Source: G965205525 sp965205525 (lineage in GTDB: Bacteria; Pseudomonadota; Gammaproteobacteria; JABABF01). From it: a stretch of 64,000 bases of DNA. Of this stretch, positions 1-8,756 are shown one piece after another. Numbering within the stretch: the stretch's first letter is position 1; each line of letters begins with the position of its first letter. A model generated the notes under the pieces. That model searched no databases and was not told the origin of the DNA. It saw nothing but the letters and a program-made list of their open reading frames with translations. The stretch spans positions 1,178,001-1,242,000 of the forward strand of contig OZ242171.1 in the NCBI GenBank assembly GCA_965205525.1, given 5' to 3'. A program made the translations under genes and the position numbers.

Positions 1-29
1 AGGGAAGAAGAGGGTGGGCTGTCGCTCAT
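1..29 (-). CDS. Start of a probable anti-sigma factor gene (5' end only)
   Basis: An ATG lies 5 bases after the rpoE stop on the same strand and stays open to the window edge, reading Met-Ser-Asp-Ser-Pro-Pro and then serines. In gammaproteobacteria the gene directly after rpoE is normally rseA, the inner-membrane anti-sigma factor that holds sigma-E. Only about nine codons are visible, so identity rests on position alone. Confidence 0.35.
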
Positions 30-34
30 GTCGG

Positions 35-619
35 TTAGGGCTGCTGCAATGTCGGACGAATGGTTTTATCAATAGCCTCACGCGCCCTTGAAATTCGGGA
101 GCGGACCGTGCCCAACGGGCATTCCATCACCTCTGCAATCTGCTCGTAGGCAAGGCCGTCCCGGTCGCGCAGGAGCAGAGCGATGCGCAGCGCCTCGGGC
201 AGTTGCCCGATAGCCTTCTGCACGATCCGCGCCAACTCCTCTGCTATCAGGTTCTGCTCCGGGTCGGAGGGCGGAGCGGGCAGCAGATCCTCCCAGTCCG
301 CTTCGCCATCCTCCGAGGCGGGCAGTGACTGCAGCTGGGGGCGGCGCTGCATAGCGGCGTGATGGTTGCGGGCAGTATTGATTGCAATGCGATAGAGCCA
401 GGTGAAAAAGCCGCTGCTGCCCCGAAAGGAAGGCAGCCCGCGCCAAGCGCGCAGGAAAGTCTCCTGGGCTAAGTCCTCTGCCGTGCTCTGGTCACCGGCA
501 TAACGTCGCAGCAGTGCCATTACCCGGTGCTGGTAGCGAATGACGAGCAAATCAAATGCATGCCGGTCTCCTCGGCGGGCAGCTGCAACTAGAGGCTGGT
601 CCGATTCGGGCATGGCCAC
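35..619 (-). CDS. rpoE: RNA polymerase sigma factor RpoE (sigma-24, ECF family)
   Basis: Extracytoplasmic-function sigma factor directing envelope-stress transcription. The 194-residue product matches the family length (E. coli 191). Region 2 is clear, with an AEDLAQETFLRAW-type helix followed by the FFTWLYRIAIN segment. Region 4 near residues 135-185 has the GLAYEQIAEVMECPLGTVRSRI helix-turn-helix pattern. The preferred start is GTG at 617-619, because GGAGGTGA lies about 9 bases upstream; an in-frame ATG at 611-613 is an alternative. It is divergent from nadB, the classic gammaproteobacterial arrangement, and is followed by a likely rseA start. A sigma-E-like promoter sits upstream, consistent with autoregulation. 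Confidence 0.93.
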   Translation of the reverse strand: MAMPESDQPLVAAARRGDRHAFDLLVIRYQHRVMALLRRYAGDQSTAEDLAQETFLRAWRGLPSFRGSSGFFTWLYRIAINTARNHHAAMQRRPQLQSLPASEDGEADWEDLLPAPPSDPEQNLIAEELARIVQKAIGQLPEALRIALLLRDRDGLAYEQIAEVMECPLGTVRSRISRAREAIDKTIRPTLQQP

Positions 620-643
620 GATCTGGCTTCACCTCCAGAAAAC

Positions 644-679
644 AATATCACTATGAACAGAAAAATACCGACAAGTTCC
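644..679 (-). promoter_or_regulatory. Candidate sigma-E-type promoter of rpoE
   Basis: Reading the minus strand, GGAACTT (673-679) is followed after 16 bases by TCATA (652-656). The -35 matches the sigma-E consensus; the -10 (TCTRA) matches only partly. The position upstream of rpoE fits autoregulation, which is established for rpoE in E. coli. Confidence 0.4.
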
Positions 680-735
680 CCTGTCAGGCAGGGTTTATTA
701 TAGAAAGAACCCGCCCGCCCCTTTTCTCTGTTGCC

Positions 736-2316
736 ATGGCTGCCTCTGTCCGCCAGTACGATGTCCTGATTATCGGCGCCGGTGCCGCCGGTCTTGCGAC
801 GGCCCTGTCCCTGCCGGAGACGATGCAGGTGGCCCTTCTGTGCAAGGGTGCCCCGGAGGAAAGCGCTTCCCACCGGGCCCAGGGAGGCATCGCCGCTGTG
901 CTGGACAGGGAAGACAGCTTGGAGGCGCATATCGCCGACACCATGGCGGTGGGGGCCGGACTGTGTCGGGAAGAGGCGGTGCGCTTTCTTGTGGAGAAGG
1001 GACCGGACTGTATCGCCTGGCTGGAATCCCTGGGCATGCTATTCACCCGGGGGAAGGAAAAGGCTCTGCATCTGGGCCGAGAAGGGGGGCACAGTCGGCG
1101 GCGGGTCATTCACCGAGACGACGCCACTGGTCGGAGTCTGGTGGAGACACTGATGGCCCGGGTGCAGGAGCGCAGTCATATCCACTGCTTTTCCGATTAC
1201 CTGGCGGTGGACCTGATTCGTGAAGGCAACCGCTGCCAGGGTGCCTACGCAATGCACCTGTCTTCACGACAGACAGAGCAGTTCGCTGCCCGCTTCACGC
1301 TGCTGGCCACCGGCGGGGCCGCCCGGGTCTACCTCTACGCCACCGCCCCCTCAGGCAGCAGCGGCGACGGTATCGCTATGGCCTGGCGCGCTGGCTGTCG
1401 GGTGGCCAACATGGAATTCAATCAGTTTCATCCCACCGTCCTCTACTGGCCTGGCAGCGACAGCTTTCTCATCAGCGAAGCGGTGCGCGGCGAGGGCGGC
1501 AGACTGCTTCTGCCCGACGGCTCCCGTTTTATGCATCACTTTGATCCGCGAGAAGAGCTGGCCCCCCGGGATATTGTCGCCCGGGCCATTGACCACGAGA
1601 TGAAACGCCTCGGAATAGACTGCGTGTTTCTGGATATCAGCCACCGGGGAAAAGATTTCGTGGAGCGGCATTTCCCCACCATCAGCGCCCGCTGCAGAGC
1701 GCTGGGTCTGGACATCAGCCAAAGCCGGATTCCGGTGGTGCCGGCAGCCCATTACACCTGCGGCGGCGTGGTCACCGATGATCATGCACAGACGGACCTG
1801 CCCGGGCTGTACGCAGCGGGGGAGACCGCCTGCACCGGTGTGCACGGCGCCAACCGGCTGGCTAGCAATTCGCTGCTGGAATGCCTGGTGTACGGCCGCG
1901 CCGCTGCCGCCTGCATGGTGCAGGAAGCCCCTCACACAGAGCCGCCTGCCCCCGCCCCCGACTGGGATGAATCCCGGGTCACCGAGTCAGACGAGGATGT
2001 GGTGGTCTCCCATAACTGGGATGAGCTGCGCCGCTTCATGTGGGACTACGTGGGAATTGTCCGCACCCGCCGCCGCCTGCAGCGGGCCCGGCGCCGCCTG
2101 CGCCTGATGCAGCGGGAGGTGAGCGAGTACTACACCCGCTATCGAGTATCCCGGGATCTGCTGGAACTGCGCAATCTGACACAGACAGCAGAGCTCATCG
2201 TGCGCTCGGCACTGGCGCGCCGAGAAAGCCGCGGCCTGCATTTCACACCGGACTGCCGAGACACCCTGCCCCGGGCCCGGGATACCGTGCTGAAACCGCC
2301 GAACAGCGTGGTCTAA
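736..2316 (+). CDS. nadB: L-aspartate oxidase
   Basis: Flavoprotein that oxidises L-aspartate to iminoaspartate, the first step of de novo NAD synthesis; NadA then makes quinolinate. The 526-residue product begins with a Rossmann FAD motif (DVLIIGAGAAGLATAL), followed by SHRAQGGIAAV and the HTYT-type active-site region HFHPTVLY/EAVRGEGG. The conserved HYTCGGV and GLYAAGE...GANRLASNSLLECLVYG segments bind FAD. A C-terminal helical domain is present. The start is ATG 736, which begins just before the Rossmann strand; the frame is open further upstream but that extension would run into the rpoE regulatory region. nadA is not in the window. Confidence 0.96.
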   Translation: MAASVRQYDVLIIGAGAAGLATALSLPETMQVALLCKGAPEESASHRAQGGIAAVLDREDSLEAHIADTMAVGAGLCREEAVRFLVEKGPDCIAWLESLGMLFTRGKEKALHLGREGGHSRRRVIHRDDATGRSLVETLMARVQERSHIHCFSDYLAVDLIREGNRCQGAYAMHLSSRQTEQFAARFTLLATGGAARVYLYATAPSGSSGDGIAMAWRAGCRVANMEFNQFHPTVLYWPGSDSFLISEAVRGEGGRLLLPDGSRFMHHFDPREELAPRDIVARAIDHEMKRLGIDCVFLDISHRGKDFVERHFPTISARCRALGLDISQSRIPVVPAAHYTCGGVVTDDHAQTDLPGLYAAGETACTGVHGANRLASNSLLECLVYGRAAAACMVQEAPHTEPPAPAPDWDESRVTESDEDVVVSHNWDELRRFMWDYVGIVRTRRRLQRARRRLRLMQREVSEYYTRYRVSRDLLELRNLTQTAELIVRSALARRESRGLHFTPDCRDTLPRARDTVLKPPNSVV

Positions 2317-2440
2317 AAGAACAGCCTATTCTCTTTAGCAGACTGTCCGCTCAGCTGCGCTGCGCTTAACTGGTATCATAGGCAACCGCTCTGCAGTGCT
2401 AAAAGTGCCTGCAGCAGACAGCGTGAACAAAAAACAGAGT

Positions 2441-3760
2441 ATGAAACGACGGCACCCGCAACGCTGGGTCAGCGAAGATGGCACACGGGTCAGCAGACAG
2501 CTGTACTCAGACTCCGAGCTGTACCGCACCGAGCGGGAAAAAATCTTTGGCAGCTGCTGGCTGTTCCTCGGCCACGAAAGCCAAATCCCATCCCCTGGCG
2601 ATTTCTTCACATCCTATATGGGAGAAGTGCCGGTCATCGTGGTGCGAGATGAAGAGAGCCGGGTTCATGTTCATCTAAACACCTGCCGACACCGGGGGCT
2701 CAGGGTATGCCGGGCGGATGCTGGGAGTGCCCGCTCTTTCAGCTGTCCCTACCACGGCTGGACCTACGGCACGGACGGACGCCTGCTCGGCATGCCACAA
2801 GCTGAAGAAGCCTACGGCGACGAGCTCAACAAGAAAGACTGGGGATTAATCCCCGTCGCCCAATCAGCCAGCTATCGGGAACTGCTCTTTGCCACCTTTG
2901 ATGAAACGGCGCCTCCCTTAGAAGAGTATCTCGGCGATATGCGCTTTTACATGGATACCCTGTTGAACCGTCGCACCGACGGCACCGAGGTTATCGGCGG
3001 CATTCAAAAGTGGACCGCTGCCACCAACTGGAAAATGCCTTCGGAAAACATGATCGGCGATGTCTACCACGCCCGCTACAGCCATCGCTCCGCCTTTGAT
3101 CTGATGCAGGGCACTCCGGACTCCCTGCAGCAGATTGAAAGTCATTCGCTGAATATTGCACTGCCCGGCGGGCACGGCACCACGGTGCGTCTGTTGCCGC
3201 CGGATGAGGCGGATAAACGAGCGCTGCCCGGAGAGGAGTTCCTGCACGAAGCCGTGCCCGAAGTGGCAGAATATTTTCGCGAGGTGCAGGCAGAGGCACG
3301 GGAAAGACTGGGGGAACTGCGCTGTCGGCTGAAGCCTGCCACCAGCGTTATTTTTCCAAACTTTTCATTGCTAAACAGCACCTTTTCTCTGCGTGTGGCA
3401 CACCCTCGAGGACCTTGCAGATCTGAAATATGGAGCTGGGTGCTGGTGGACCGGGATGCTCCGGAAGCCGTCAAGCAGGCGATTATCAAAAACTATCATT
3501 TCGGCTTTGGCCCGGATGGAATGCTGGAGCAGGACGATGTGGAAAACTGGGAGCAGGCCACGGCGGGCAGCCGCATACCCCACACCGAAAGCTACCCATT
3601 TCACATGGGCATGAAACCCAAAGAGGGAAGCCCACACCCGGAGCTGCCGGGCCAGGCTGGCGCTGCGTTTAGCGAGCACAATCAGCGCAACTTCTACCTG
3701 CATTGGCAGGCGTTGATGGATCGGCCGGGCAAGACAAAAGCGCCACGGGAAACAGGATGA
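2441..3760 (+). CDS. Rieske aromatic ring-hydroxylating dioxygenase, alpha subunit
   Basis: Catalytic subunit of a ring-hydroxylating oxygenase, which adds O2 to an aromatic ring using electrons from a separate reductase. The Rieske [2Fe-2S] motif is intact: Cys82-X-His84 and Cys102-X2-His105. The mononuclear iron site follows as Asp207, His210, His215 (pattern D-X2-H-X4-H after SENMIG). The 439 residues match the family. ATG 2441 is chosen; a GTG at 2396 would add 15 residues that look unstructured. Its stop overlaps the beta-subunit ATG by 4 bases, so the two are translationally coupled. No ferredoxin or reductase gene is next to it, so electrons must come from elsewhere. The substrate cannot be read from sequence; biphenyl/benzoate-type relatives are the nearest guess. 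Confidence 0.88.
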   Translation: MKRRHPQRWVSEDGTRVSRQLYSDSELYRTEREKIFGSCWLFLGHESQIPSPGDFFTSYMGEVPVIVVRDEESRVHVHLNTCRHRGLRVCRADAGSARSFSCPYHGWTYGTDGRLLGMPQAEEAYGDELNKKDWGLIPVAQSASYRELLFATFDETAPPLEEYLGDMRFYMDTLLNRRTDGTEVIGGIQKWTAATNWKMPSENMIGDVYHARYSHRSAFDLMQGTPDSLQQIESHSLNIALPGGHGTTVRLLPPDEADKRALPGEEFLHEAVPEVAEYFREVQAEARERLGELRCRLKPATSVIFPNFSLLNSTFSLRVAHPRGPCRSEIWSWVLVDRDAPEAVKQAIIKNYHFGFGPDGMLEQDDVENWEQATAGSRIPHTESYPFHMGMKPKEGSPHPELPGQAGAAFSEHNQRNFYLHWQALMDRPGKTKAPRETG

Positions 3761-4314
3761 GCACGGCAGAGATGCCAAGTGTCGGCAGTGCAGTCAGCTG
3801 GGAAGAAATTACAGAGATCCGCCAGTTCTTATATCGGGAAGCGCGACTTTTAGATGAGCGACACTATGAAGAGTGGCTGACTCTGCTAGCGGAAGACATG
3901 CAGTACTGGATACCTGTGCGCAGTACACCGGCCAGAGAGCGGCAGGACAGCCTCACCGTAGAATGCGAACTGTCCGGCAAGGATGAACTGGGTCTGCTCT
4001 GCAATGATAAGCCTGCCCTCATGGCACGTGTTATGCGTTTGCAGGGCGGCCGCTCCTTCTCCGAGATGCCGCCATCCCGAGTGCAGCGTCTCATCGGAAA
4101 TATAGAGGTCGAATACACGGGGGAGCTGGACCTGTATCGGGTGTATTCGGTAATCATCGCAAATCGCACCCGGCTGGAGACCGAAGCCCACACCCTAGTC
4201 GGCCGACGCAGCGATCTCCTACAGCGCAGCGCAGGCAGCTTTCTGCTTCGGGAACGGAAAATTGTCCTAAACAGCACGGTGCTGAATTCTCCAAACCTGA
4301 GCATGTTATTGTAA
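3757..4314 (+). CDS. Ring-hydroxylating dioxygenase, beta subunit
   Basis: Small structural subunit (185 residues) of the SnoaL/NTF2-like cone-fold family that forms alpha3-beta3 hexamers with the Rieske subunit. The family pattern EIRQFLYREARLLDE followed by EEWLTLLAEDMQYWIPVR is clear, as is the C-terminal RRSDLLQ...FLLRERKIVLN strand region. Translation is coupled to the alpha subunit through an ATGA overlap. The last residues after the NSTVLNS segment are slightly divergent from typical family ends. The 12 bases to the next gene, and the change to AT-rich sequence there, mark the end of the dioxygenase block. Confidence 0.87.
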   Translation: MSTAEMPSVGSAVSWEEITEIRQFLYREARLLDERHYEEWLTLLAEDMQYWIPVRSTPARERQDSLTVECELSGKDELGLLCNDKPALMARVMRLQGGRSFSEMPPSRVQRLIGNIEVEYTGELDLYRVYSVIIANRTRLETEAHTLVGRRSDLLQRSAGSFLLRERKIVLNSTVLNSPNLSMLL

Positions 4315-4326
4315 AAACAATCCGTT

Positions 4327-5322
4327 ATGAAAAAATGCGTCATCATCACCTCGGTGTATCCTCCTGCAAAGACCTCTATCGGCGCCTACATTGATTCCGA
4401 TTGGGATGTCATCATCGCAGGAGATAAAAAAACACCGGATGAATACGAGGACATGCAGGGCATCGTGTACTTGGGAATAGACGCGCAGCGCAGGCGCTAC
4501 CCGTCACTCAGCGATGCAATACCCTTTAATTCCTATCAGCGCAAGAATTTCGGCTATTTGTATGCGATCCAAAATGGGTATGAACTGATCTTTGACACCG
4601 ACGATGACAATTATCCCCTTGCAAACTGGTCCACCCTGATCCAGCCGGGTCCGGAGCAACAGGCAGAAATTATTCGTGCACCGAGAATGCCAAATATTCT
4701 GAGTCTGTACACGGACCGGCACGTTTGGCCGCGCGGCCTTCCCCTAGAGCTGGTCAACCAGAAACAACCTATACAGAAGAGCCAATACACAGAACTGAAC
4801 AGGGTGTACGTATGGCAGGGGCTCGCTGCCGGTCAGCCCGACGTGGATGCTATTTTCCGCCTTACCGCTCAAGATTCTTCCGCCTACTTCTCCTTTGCAT
4901 CCGAAAAACATTATGTCTTAGACAAAAAAATATATGCTCCTGGGAATACACAAGTCACCACTTGGAAAGAGCCTTCCATATTCCACCTTCAATACCTGCC
5001 GTCCACTGTCTCCTTTCGCTTCTGCGATATCCTGAAGATGTATGTCATGCAAAGATGCCTATGGGAATATGGTGGCCGCTTCGGACATCAGCCGGCAGTG
5101 GTTGAACAAAAGCGCAATGAACACAACCTGATGGAAGATTTTATTTCCGAGATTGATATGTACAAAACGGTATATCGCTTGGTGGATATTCTAGACGATG
5201 AAAAATTAGATGGCAGCCCGCAGGACCTGTACAGGGTTTATGAAAGGCTGGCACGGGAAGGCATTGTCCAAGCGCAGGAACTGAGTGCCGTAGAAGCCTG
5301 GCTTTTGGCCATAGAGGCATAA
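4327..5322 (+). CDS. STELLO-family (DUF288) glycosyltransferase
   Basis: The 331-residue protein opens with a KKCVIITSVYPPAKTS strand-loop and has a DTDDDN cluster at residues 90-95, a DXD-like metal/nucleotide-sugar site. Its pattern (KTPDEY..., ...YLGIDAQ, QRKNFGYLYAI, YELIFDTDDDN) is that of the STELLO glycosyltransferase family, known from plants and animals and sporadically from bacteria. The plant members influence cellulose synthase assembly; bacterial roles are unknown. The gene and the one after it are visibly more AT-rich than the flanking DNA, suggesting horizontal transfer. No signal peptide or membrane segment is evident, so the protein is probably cytoplasmic. The acceptor is unknown. 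Confidence 0.7.
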   Translation: MKKCVIITSVYPPAKTSIGAYIDSDWDVIIAGDKKTPDEYEDMQGIVYLGIDAQRRRYPSLSDAIPFNSYQRKNFGYLYAIQNGYELIFDTDDDNYPLANWSTLIQPGPEQQAEIIRAPRMPNILSLYTDRHVWPRGLPLELVNQKQPIQKSQYTELNRVYVWQGLAAGQPDVDAIFRLTAQDSSAYFSFASEKHYVLDKKIYAPGNTQVTTWKEPSIFHLQYLPSTVSFRFCDILKMYVMQRCLWEYGGRFGHQPAVVEQKRNEHNLMEDFISEIDMYKTVYRLVDILDDEKLDGSPQDLYRVYERLAREGIVQAQELSAVEAWLLAIEA

Positions 5323-5385
5323 CGTATAGTGGCAATATCAAAATCGCAAATCTGAATAAAAAGCGGTTCGCTGCATAAGGAGAAT

Positions 5386-6657
5386 ATGAAAAAGAACATC
5401 CTGATAATTGACTTCCATATAGGCCTCATCATGGAACATAAGGCTTTATTTGAAAAACTGGGCCACAATGTCCAGATACTCTCTCTCAGCGGTCATACTC
5501 ACTTCCTCAAGGACTATTTTCCTTATCCATCCCCTCCCACCCCTCCAGTCAGGCTGCATCGGTATCTCAATACCATCACCGAGATGGCAAGCAGGAGAAT
5601 AAATAAAATGCACAGGGACTTTTTCAACGCGCATATCTCAGCAGTAAACTACAGGCGAAGGGAGAGTGCCAAGATATCATTAGCAAAACAATTAGCAAAG
5701 AAGATATTGCTGTCTATGACATTGAAAAAGCATTTGCTGCAAGCAGATTATATTCTTTGCAGCTTCCCACCAATATTATTTTATGCGACAAAAATGATCA
5801 TGAATGAATTCGGCCTTGATAAACCTATCATACTGACTATGGGGCATAGGTTTAATATACGGGTGAATACAAAGGCAGCCAATGAGCTTCTGAAAAGGGA
5901 AATTCTCTTACTGCATGAAGATGACAGACATATAGTCGGCGCCATGCATGAATATGATTATCAATACGCAAAGAATTATCTTGGAATACATGTAGAGAAG
6001 ACCTATCTGCAAGCATTCCACATCCCTCTTAAAAAGCCAGTCTCCCCCTCCCCCTCAAACACGATCCTCCTGGGTCCGGCGCATAACCGATCTTTATTTG
6101 GCTTCGCCGCATCGGTCACAGAACTTAATGAGCAGTATCACAGCTGGTGTTGCCGCCTCGGAATAGAAGCCAAATACAATTTTGATTTCATTAAAAACCT
6201 GCACCGTCGGTACAAAATTGACGATCTGCGAGAATACGCTGGCGTGGTTATTTTTCCATACTCTGCCTATAGCATATCCATGATTGAACTGTATACATTA
6301 AATCTTCCATTTTTTGCACCTTCCGTTGATCTAATCATAAAACATAACTTCGCCAATGACCGGGTACTATTTCCTATTTACTGTACAAAAGAGCAATACG
6401 AGCAGATGGAAAATGATGGGGAGGGGCTGGACTCTCCGAATAGCTATCACCCCGATGCACAAAGAAAGTGGCTGCAATATGCCTATTACAACTGCAAGGA
6501 AAATGTGCTCACTTTCAATAGCAAAGAGCACCTTTTCCGGCAAGTATCACAGCTGCCAAACTATCAGGGTGATCTCAGCAGCAGGATGTATGAAGAAAAC
6601 CGCCAGCAGCGGGAGGGCTGCCTGCAGCTGTGGCAGGGTCTCTTGGAGAAAATATAA
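5386..6657 (+). CDS. Unrecognised protein, possibly glycosyltransferase-like
   Basis: I do not recognise this 423-residue protein. It begins with a hydrophobic strand and Gly/His-containing loop (KKNILIIDFHIGLIMEHKALFEKLGHNVQIL), which resembles the N-terminal Rossmann half of GT-B glycosyltransferases. The rest is rich in Lys, Tyr, Asn and His. A central YADYILCSFPPILFY-like segment and a GVVIFPYSAYSISMIELYTLNLPFFAPS segment recall the nucleotide-sugar-binding half of such enzymes. No transmembrane helix or signal peptide is apparent. A strong ribosome site (AAGGAG) precedes ATG 5386. It follows the STELLO gene by 63 bases on the same strand and shares its low GC, so the two probably arrived together and act in one glycan pathway. 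Confidence 0.6.
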   Translation: MKKNILIIDFHIGLIMEHKALFEKLGHNVQILSLSGHTHFLKDYFPYPSPPTPPVRLHRYLNTITEMASRRINKMHRDFFNAHISAVNYRRRESAKISLAKQLAKKILLSMTLKKHLLQADYILCSFPPILFYATKMIMNEFGLDKPIILTMGHRFNIRVNTKAANELLKREILLLHEDDRHIVGAMHEYDYQYAKNYLGIHVEKTYLQAFHIPLKKPVSPSPSNTILLGPAHNRSLFGFAASVTELNEQYHSWCCRLGIEAKYNFDFIKNLHRRYKIDDLREYAGVVIFPYSAYSISMIELYTLNLPFFAPSVDLIIKHNFANDRVLFPIYCTKEQYEQMENDGEGLDSPNSYHPDAQRKWLQYAYYNCKENVLTFNSKEHLFRQVSQLPNYQGDLSSRMYEENRQQREGCLQLWQGLLEKI

Positions 6658-6734
6658 ATCCCAGCTGCCCCCGGCCCGGCAAGCAGGCTGTCTTTCAAAG
6701 TGCTCCCTGTCTTTGCTATAGCCAGCCCTGTCAC

Positions 6735-7010
6735 TCAGAACTCTGACCAAGAGACCGGACCGGCGTGCTCACGTATGCGGCGCACCAGGCCCGCCAGCTC
6801 CGGGTCCTCAAGCATCTCCCCCTCTACCAGCCAAGCGTGCAGATCCTGATCTTCGCAGTCCAAGAGGCGCCGGTAGTCCCGTCGCTGCCGGGCAGACAGC
6901 CCGGGCAGCACCTGCTCAGCAAAGGGCATCAGGAAAAAATCCAGTTCCAGCATGCCCCGCCGGCTGCCCCAGCAGAGGCGACTGAGTTCAGGATCACGAT
7001 CTTTGGTCAT
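6735..7010 (-). CDS. sdhE: Succinate dehydrogenase flavinylation factor SdhE
   Basis: Small (91 residues) FAD assembly factor that promotes covalent attachment of FAD to the SdhA/FrdA flavoprotein subunits. The diagnostic RRGMLELD segment (RGXXE motif) lies near residues 17-24, followed by the DYRRLLDCEDQDLHAWL helix. It is divergent from ygfZ, the same pairing as E. coli ygfY/ygfZ. Its stop lies in a 77-base convergent gap after the AT-rich glycosyltransferase pair, marking the edge of that insert. Confidence 0.9.
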   Translation of the reverse strand: MTKDRDPELSRLCWGSRRGMLELDFFLMPFAEQVLPGLSARQRRDYRRLLDCEDQDLHAWLVEGEMLEDPELAGLVRRIREHAGPVSWSEF

Positions 7011-7120
7011 GGCGGGAAAACATTAAAAGCAAAGAAACCAAAAAGGGCTAAAAACACCGAAAACAAAAAAGGCCATAATAACCGGGTCGCCCTGTTTTAT
7101 CGGAAACTAGATCAAATCGT

Positions 7121-8026
7121 ATGTCGCCAGTCCGCATAGCTCTTCGGGAGCATGGGCTCCTCGCCCTGGAGGGGCGGGATGCCGCCGTCTTTCTGAATGG
7201 ACAGAGTACCTGCGAAATGCCAGCAGAGGGCCGGAGCACCCCCGGCGCCTGCTGCACCCCCGGCGGGCGCATGGTGGCCAGTTTCCAGCTGGCAGCGATG
7301 CGAGAGGACTGTCTGCTTTTGAAAATGCCCTCAGGAGTCATTCCACTGCTGGAAGAGTTTCTAAAAAAGTACATCCGCTTCGCCAAGTGCTCCCAGCGTG
7401 ATGCCAGCGGAGAATACCGGCTGCTGGGACTGGTGGATCCCGAGGGTGCAGCGGCAGAGGCTGTTTTCGGCGATGTCCCCGAAAGCCCCGGTGACTGCCT
7501 TCGCATCGGCGACAGTCTTCTCCTGCGCCGGGATAGCCAGCGCCTGGAGTGCTGGCTGGCCACCGCTTCCGCGGCGGCTTGGGAAGAAAAACTTGCCGCA
7601 CAGTGCGAACCCGCCTCTTTGCAGCTCTGGCAGCTGCTGGACATCCAGGCCGGGGTGGCTGAGGTCTGCCCCGAGACCTCCTTGCACTTCCTGCCCCAGA
7701 TGCTGAACTTGGACCAGAGGGAAGGTGTCAGTTTTGAAAAGGGCTGTTACACCGGCCAGGAAGTGATCGCCAGGGCACAGCATCGGGGACAGGTAAAACG
7801 GCGCATGCACCGCCTGCAACTGACAGCAGAGGATGTGCCCGGTGCCAGCGCCCCTCTGTACTCAGGCGAGCGGCGGGCAGGCGAAGTGGTGTGCCGAGCG
7901 CCGGCGGAAGAGAAAAACACTTGGGAACTGCTGGCAGTGGTGGATGAGCGGGGAGCGGAGGCTGGGACTCTTAGCCTGGGGCAGCCCGAGAGCGCAGCGG
8001 CAAAAATCCTTCCCTTCTCTGCGTAG
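7121..8026 (+). CDS. ygfZ: Folate-binding Fe-S cluster protein YgfZ
   Basis: Tetrahydrofolate-dependent protein of the GcvT/YgfZ family that supports repair or assembly of certain Fe-S enzymes, such as MiaB. The signature K-G-C-Y-T-G-Q-E is at residues 207-214, including the conserved cysteine, within the longer SFEKGCYTGQEVIARAQ block. The 301-residue length is slightly below E. coli YgfZ (326). ATG 7121 fits the start of the fold (ALREHGLLALEGRDAAVFLNGQ). The 110-base divergent region to sdhE is A-rich and should hold both promoters. Confidence 0.9.
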   Translation: MSPVRIALREHGLLALEGRDAAVFLNGQSTCEMPAEGRSTPGACCTPGGRMVASFQLAAMREDCLLLKMPSGVIPLLEEFLKKYIRFAKCSQRDASGEYRLLGLVDPEGAAAEAVFGDVPESPGDCLRIGDSLLLRRDSQRLECWLATASAAAWEEKLAAQCEPASLQLWQLLDIQAGVAEVCPETSLHFLPQMLNLDQREGVSFEKGCYTGQEVIARAQHRGQVKRRMHRLQLTAEDVPGASAPLYSGERRAGEVVCRAPAEEKNTWELLAVVDERGAEAGTLSLGQPESAAAKILPFSA

Positions 8027-8030
8027 CCTC

Positions 8031-8753
8031 TCAGCCCGCATCAGCCGCTGCCTGACCCGGGGACAAACTCCAATCCACCTCCCCCAGCCCATGCTCCCGC
8101 AGCCAGGCATTGGCCTTTGAAAAATGCCGACAGCCGAAAAAGCCCCGCTCAGCGGACATCGGCGACGGATGCGGAGCCTCCAGCACCAGGTGGCGCTGCC
8201 GGTCCGCAATGCTGCCTTTGCGCTGGGCGTAGGATCCCCATAGCAGGAAAACAAGTCCCTCCCGCTCCCGGTTCAGAACCTCAATAACCCGATCTGTGAA
8301 CTGCTCCCATCCCCGCTCCCGATGGGAAGCGGGGCGCCCCCTCTCCACGGTGAGAACGCTGTTCAAGAGCAGCACCCCCTGCTCAGCCCAGGCCGAAAGA
8401 TGGCCGCTGCTTCTATCAATCTTTAGATCAATATCTTCCTCTATCTCTTTAAAAATATTGATAAGTGATGGAGGAGGCTTGACCCCAGGGGGGACCGAGA
8501 AAGAGAGCCCATGGGCCTGTCCGGGACCGTGGTAGGGATCCTGGCCTAAGACGATGACCTTCACCTTGTCAAAGGGGGTATGAGTGAAGGCGTTGAATAT
8601 GTGCAAGCCCTTCGGATAAATGCTCTTGCCCGCTGCCTTCTCTTGGGCCAGGAAGGCTCGCAGCTCCTGCATGTAGGGCTGTTGAAATTCTTCGGCGAGG
8701 CGCTCCAGCCAGGAGGGCTCAAGCTGGATCGTGCGGGAGGAGGCGGAAGCCAT
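8031..8753 (-). CDS. ung: Uracil-DNA glycosylase
   Basis: Family 1 uracil-DNA glycosylase, which removes uracil from DNA to start base-excision repair. The water-activating motif GQDPYHGPGQAHG is at residues 70-82 (catalytic Asp72). The uracil-binding LLLNSVLTVE strand and the Leu-loop APHPSPMSA with the catalytic His are present. The product is 240 residues, near the E. coli length of 229. It is the last gene of the long minus-strand run that starts with the F420 genes: its start is 3 bases after the SnoaL-like stop. It converges on ygfZ with only 4 bases between the stops. Confidence 0.96.
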   Translation of the reverse strand: MASASSRTIQLEPSWLERLAEEFQQPYMQELRAFLAQEKAAGKSIYPKGLHIFNAFTHTPFDKVKVIVLGQDPYHGPGQAHGLSFSVPPGVKPPPSLINIFKEIEEDIDLKIDRSSGHLSAWAEQGVLLLNSVLTVERGRPASHRERGWEQFTDRVIEVLNREREGLVFLLWGSYAQRKGSIADRQRHLVLEAPHPSPMSAERGFFGCRHFSKANAWLREHGLGEVDWSLSPGQAAADAG

Positions 8754-8756
8754 GCC

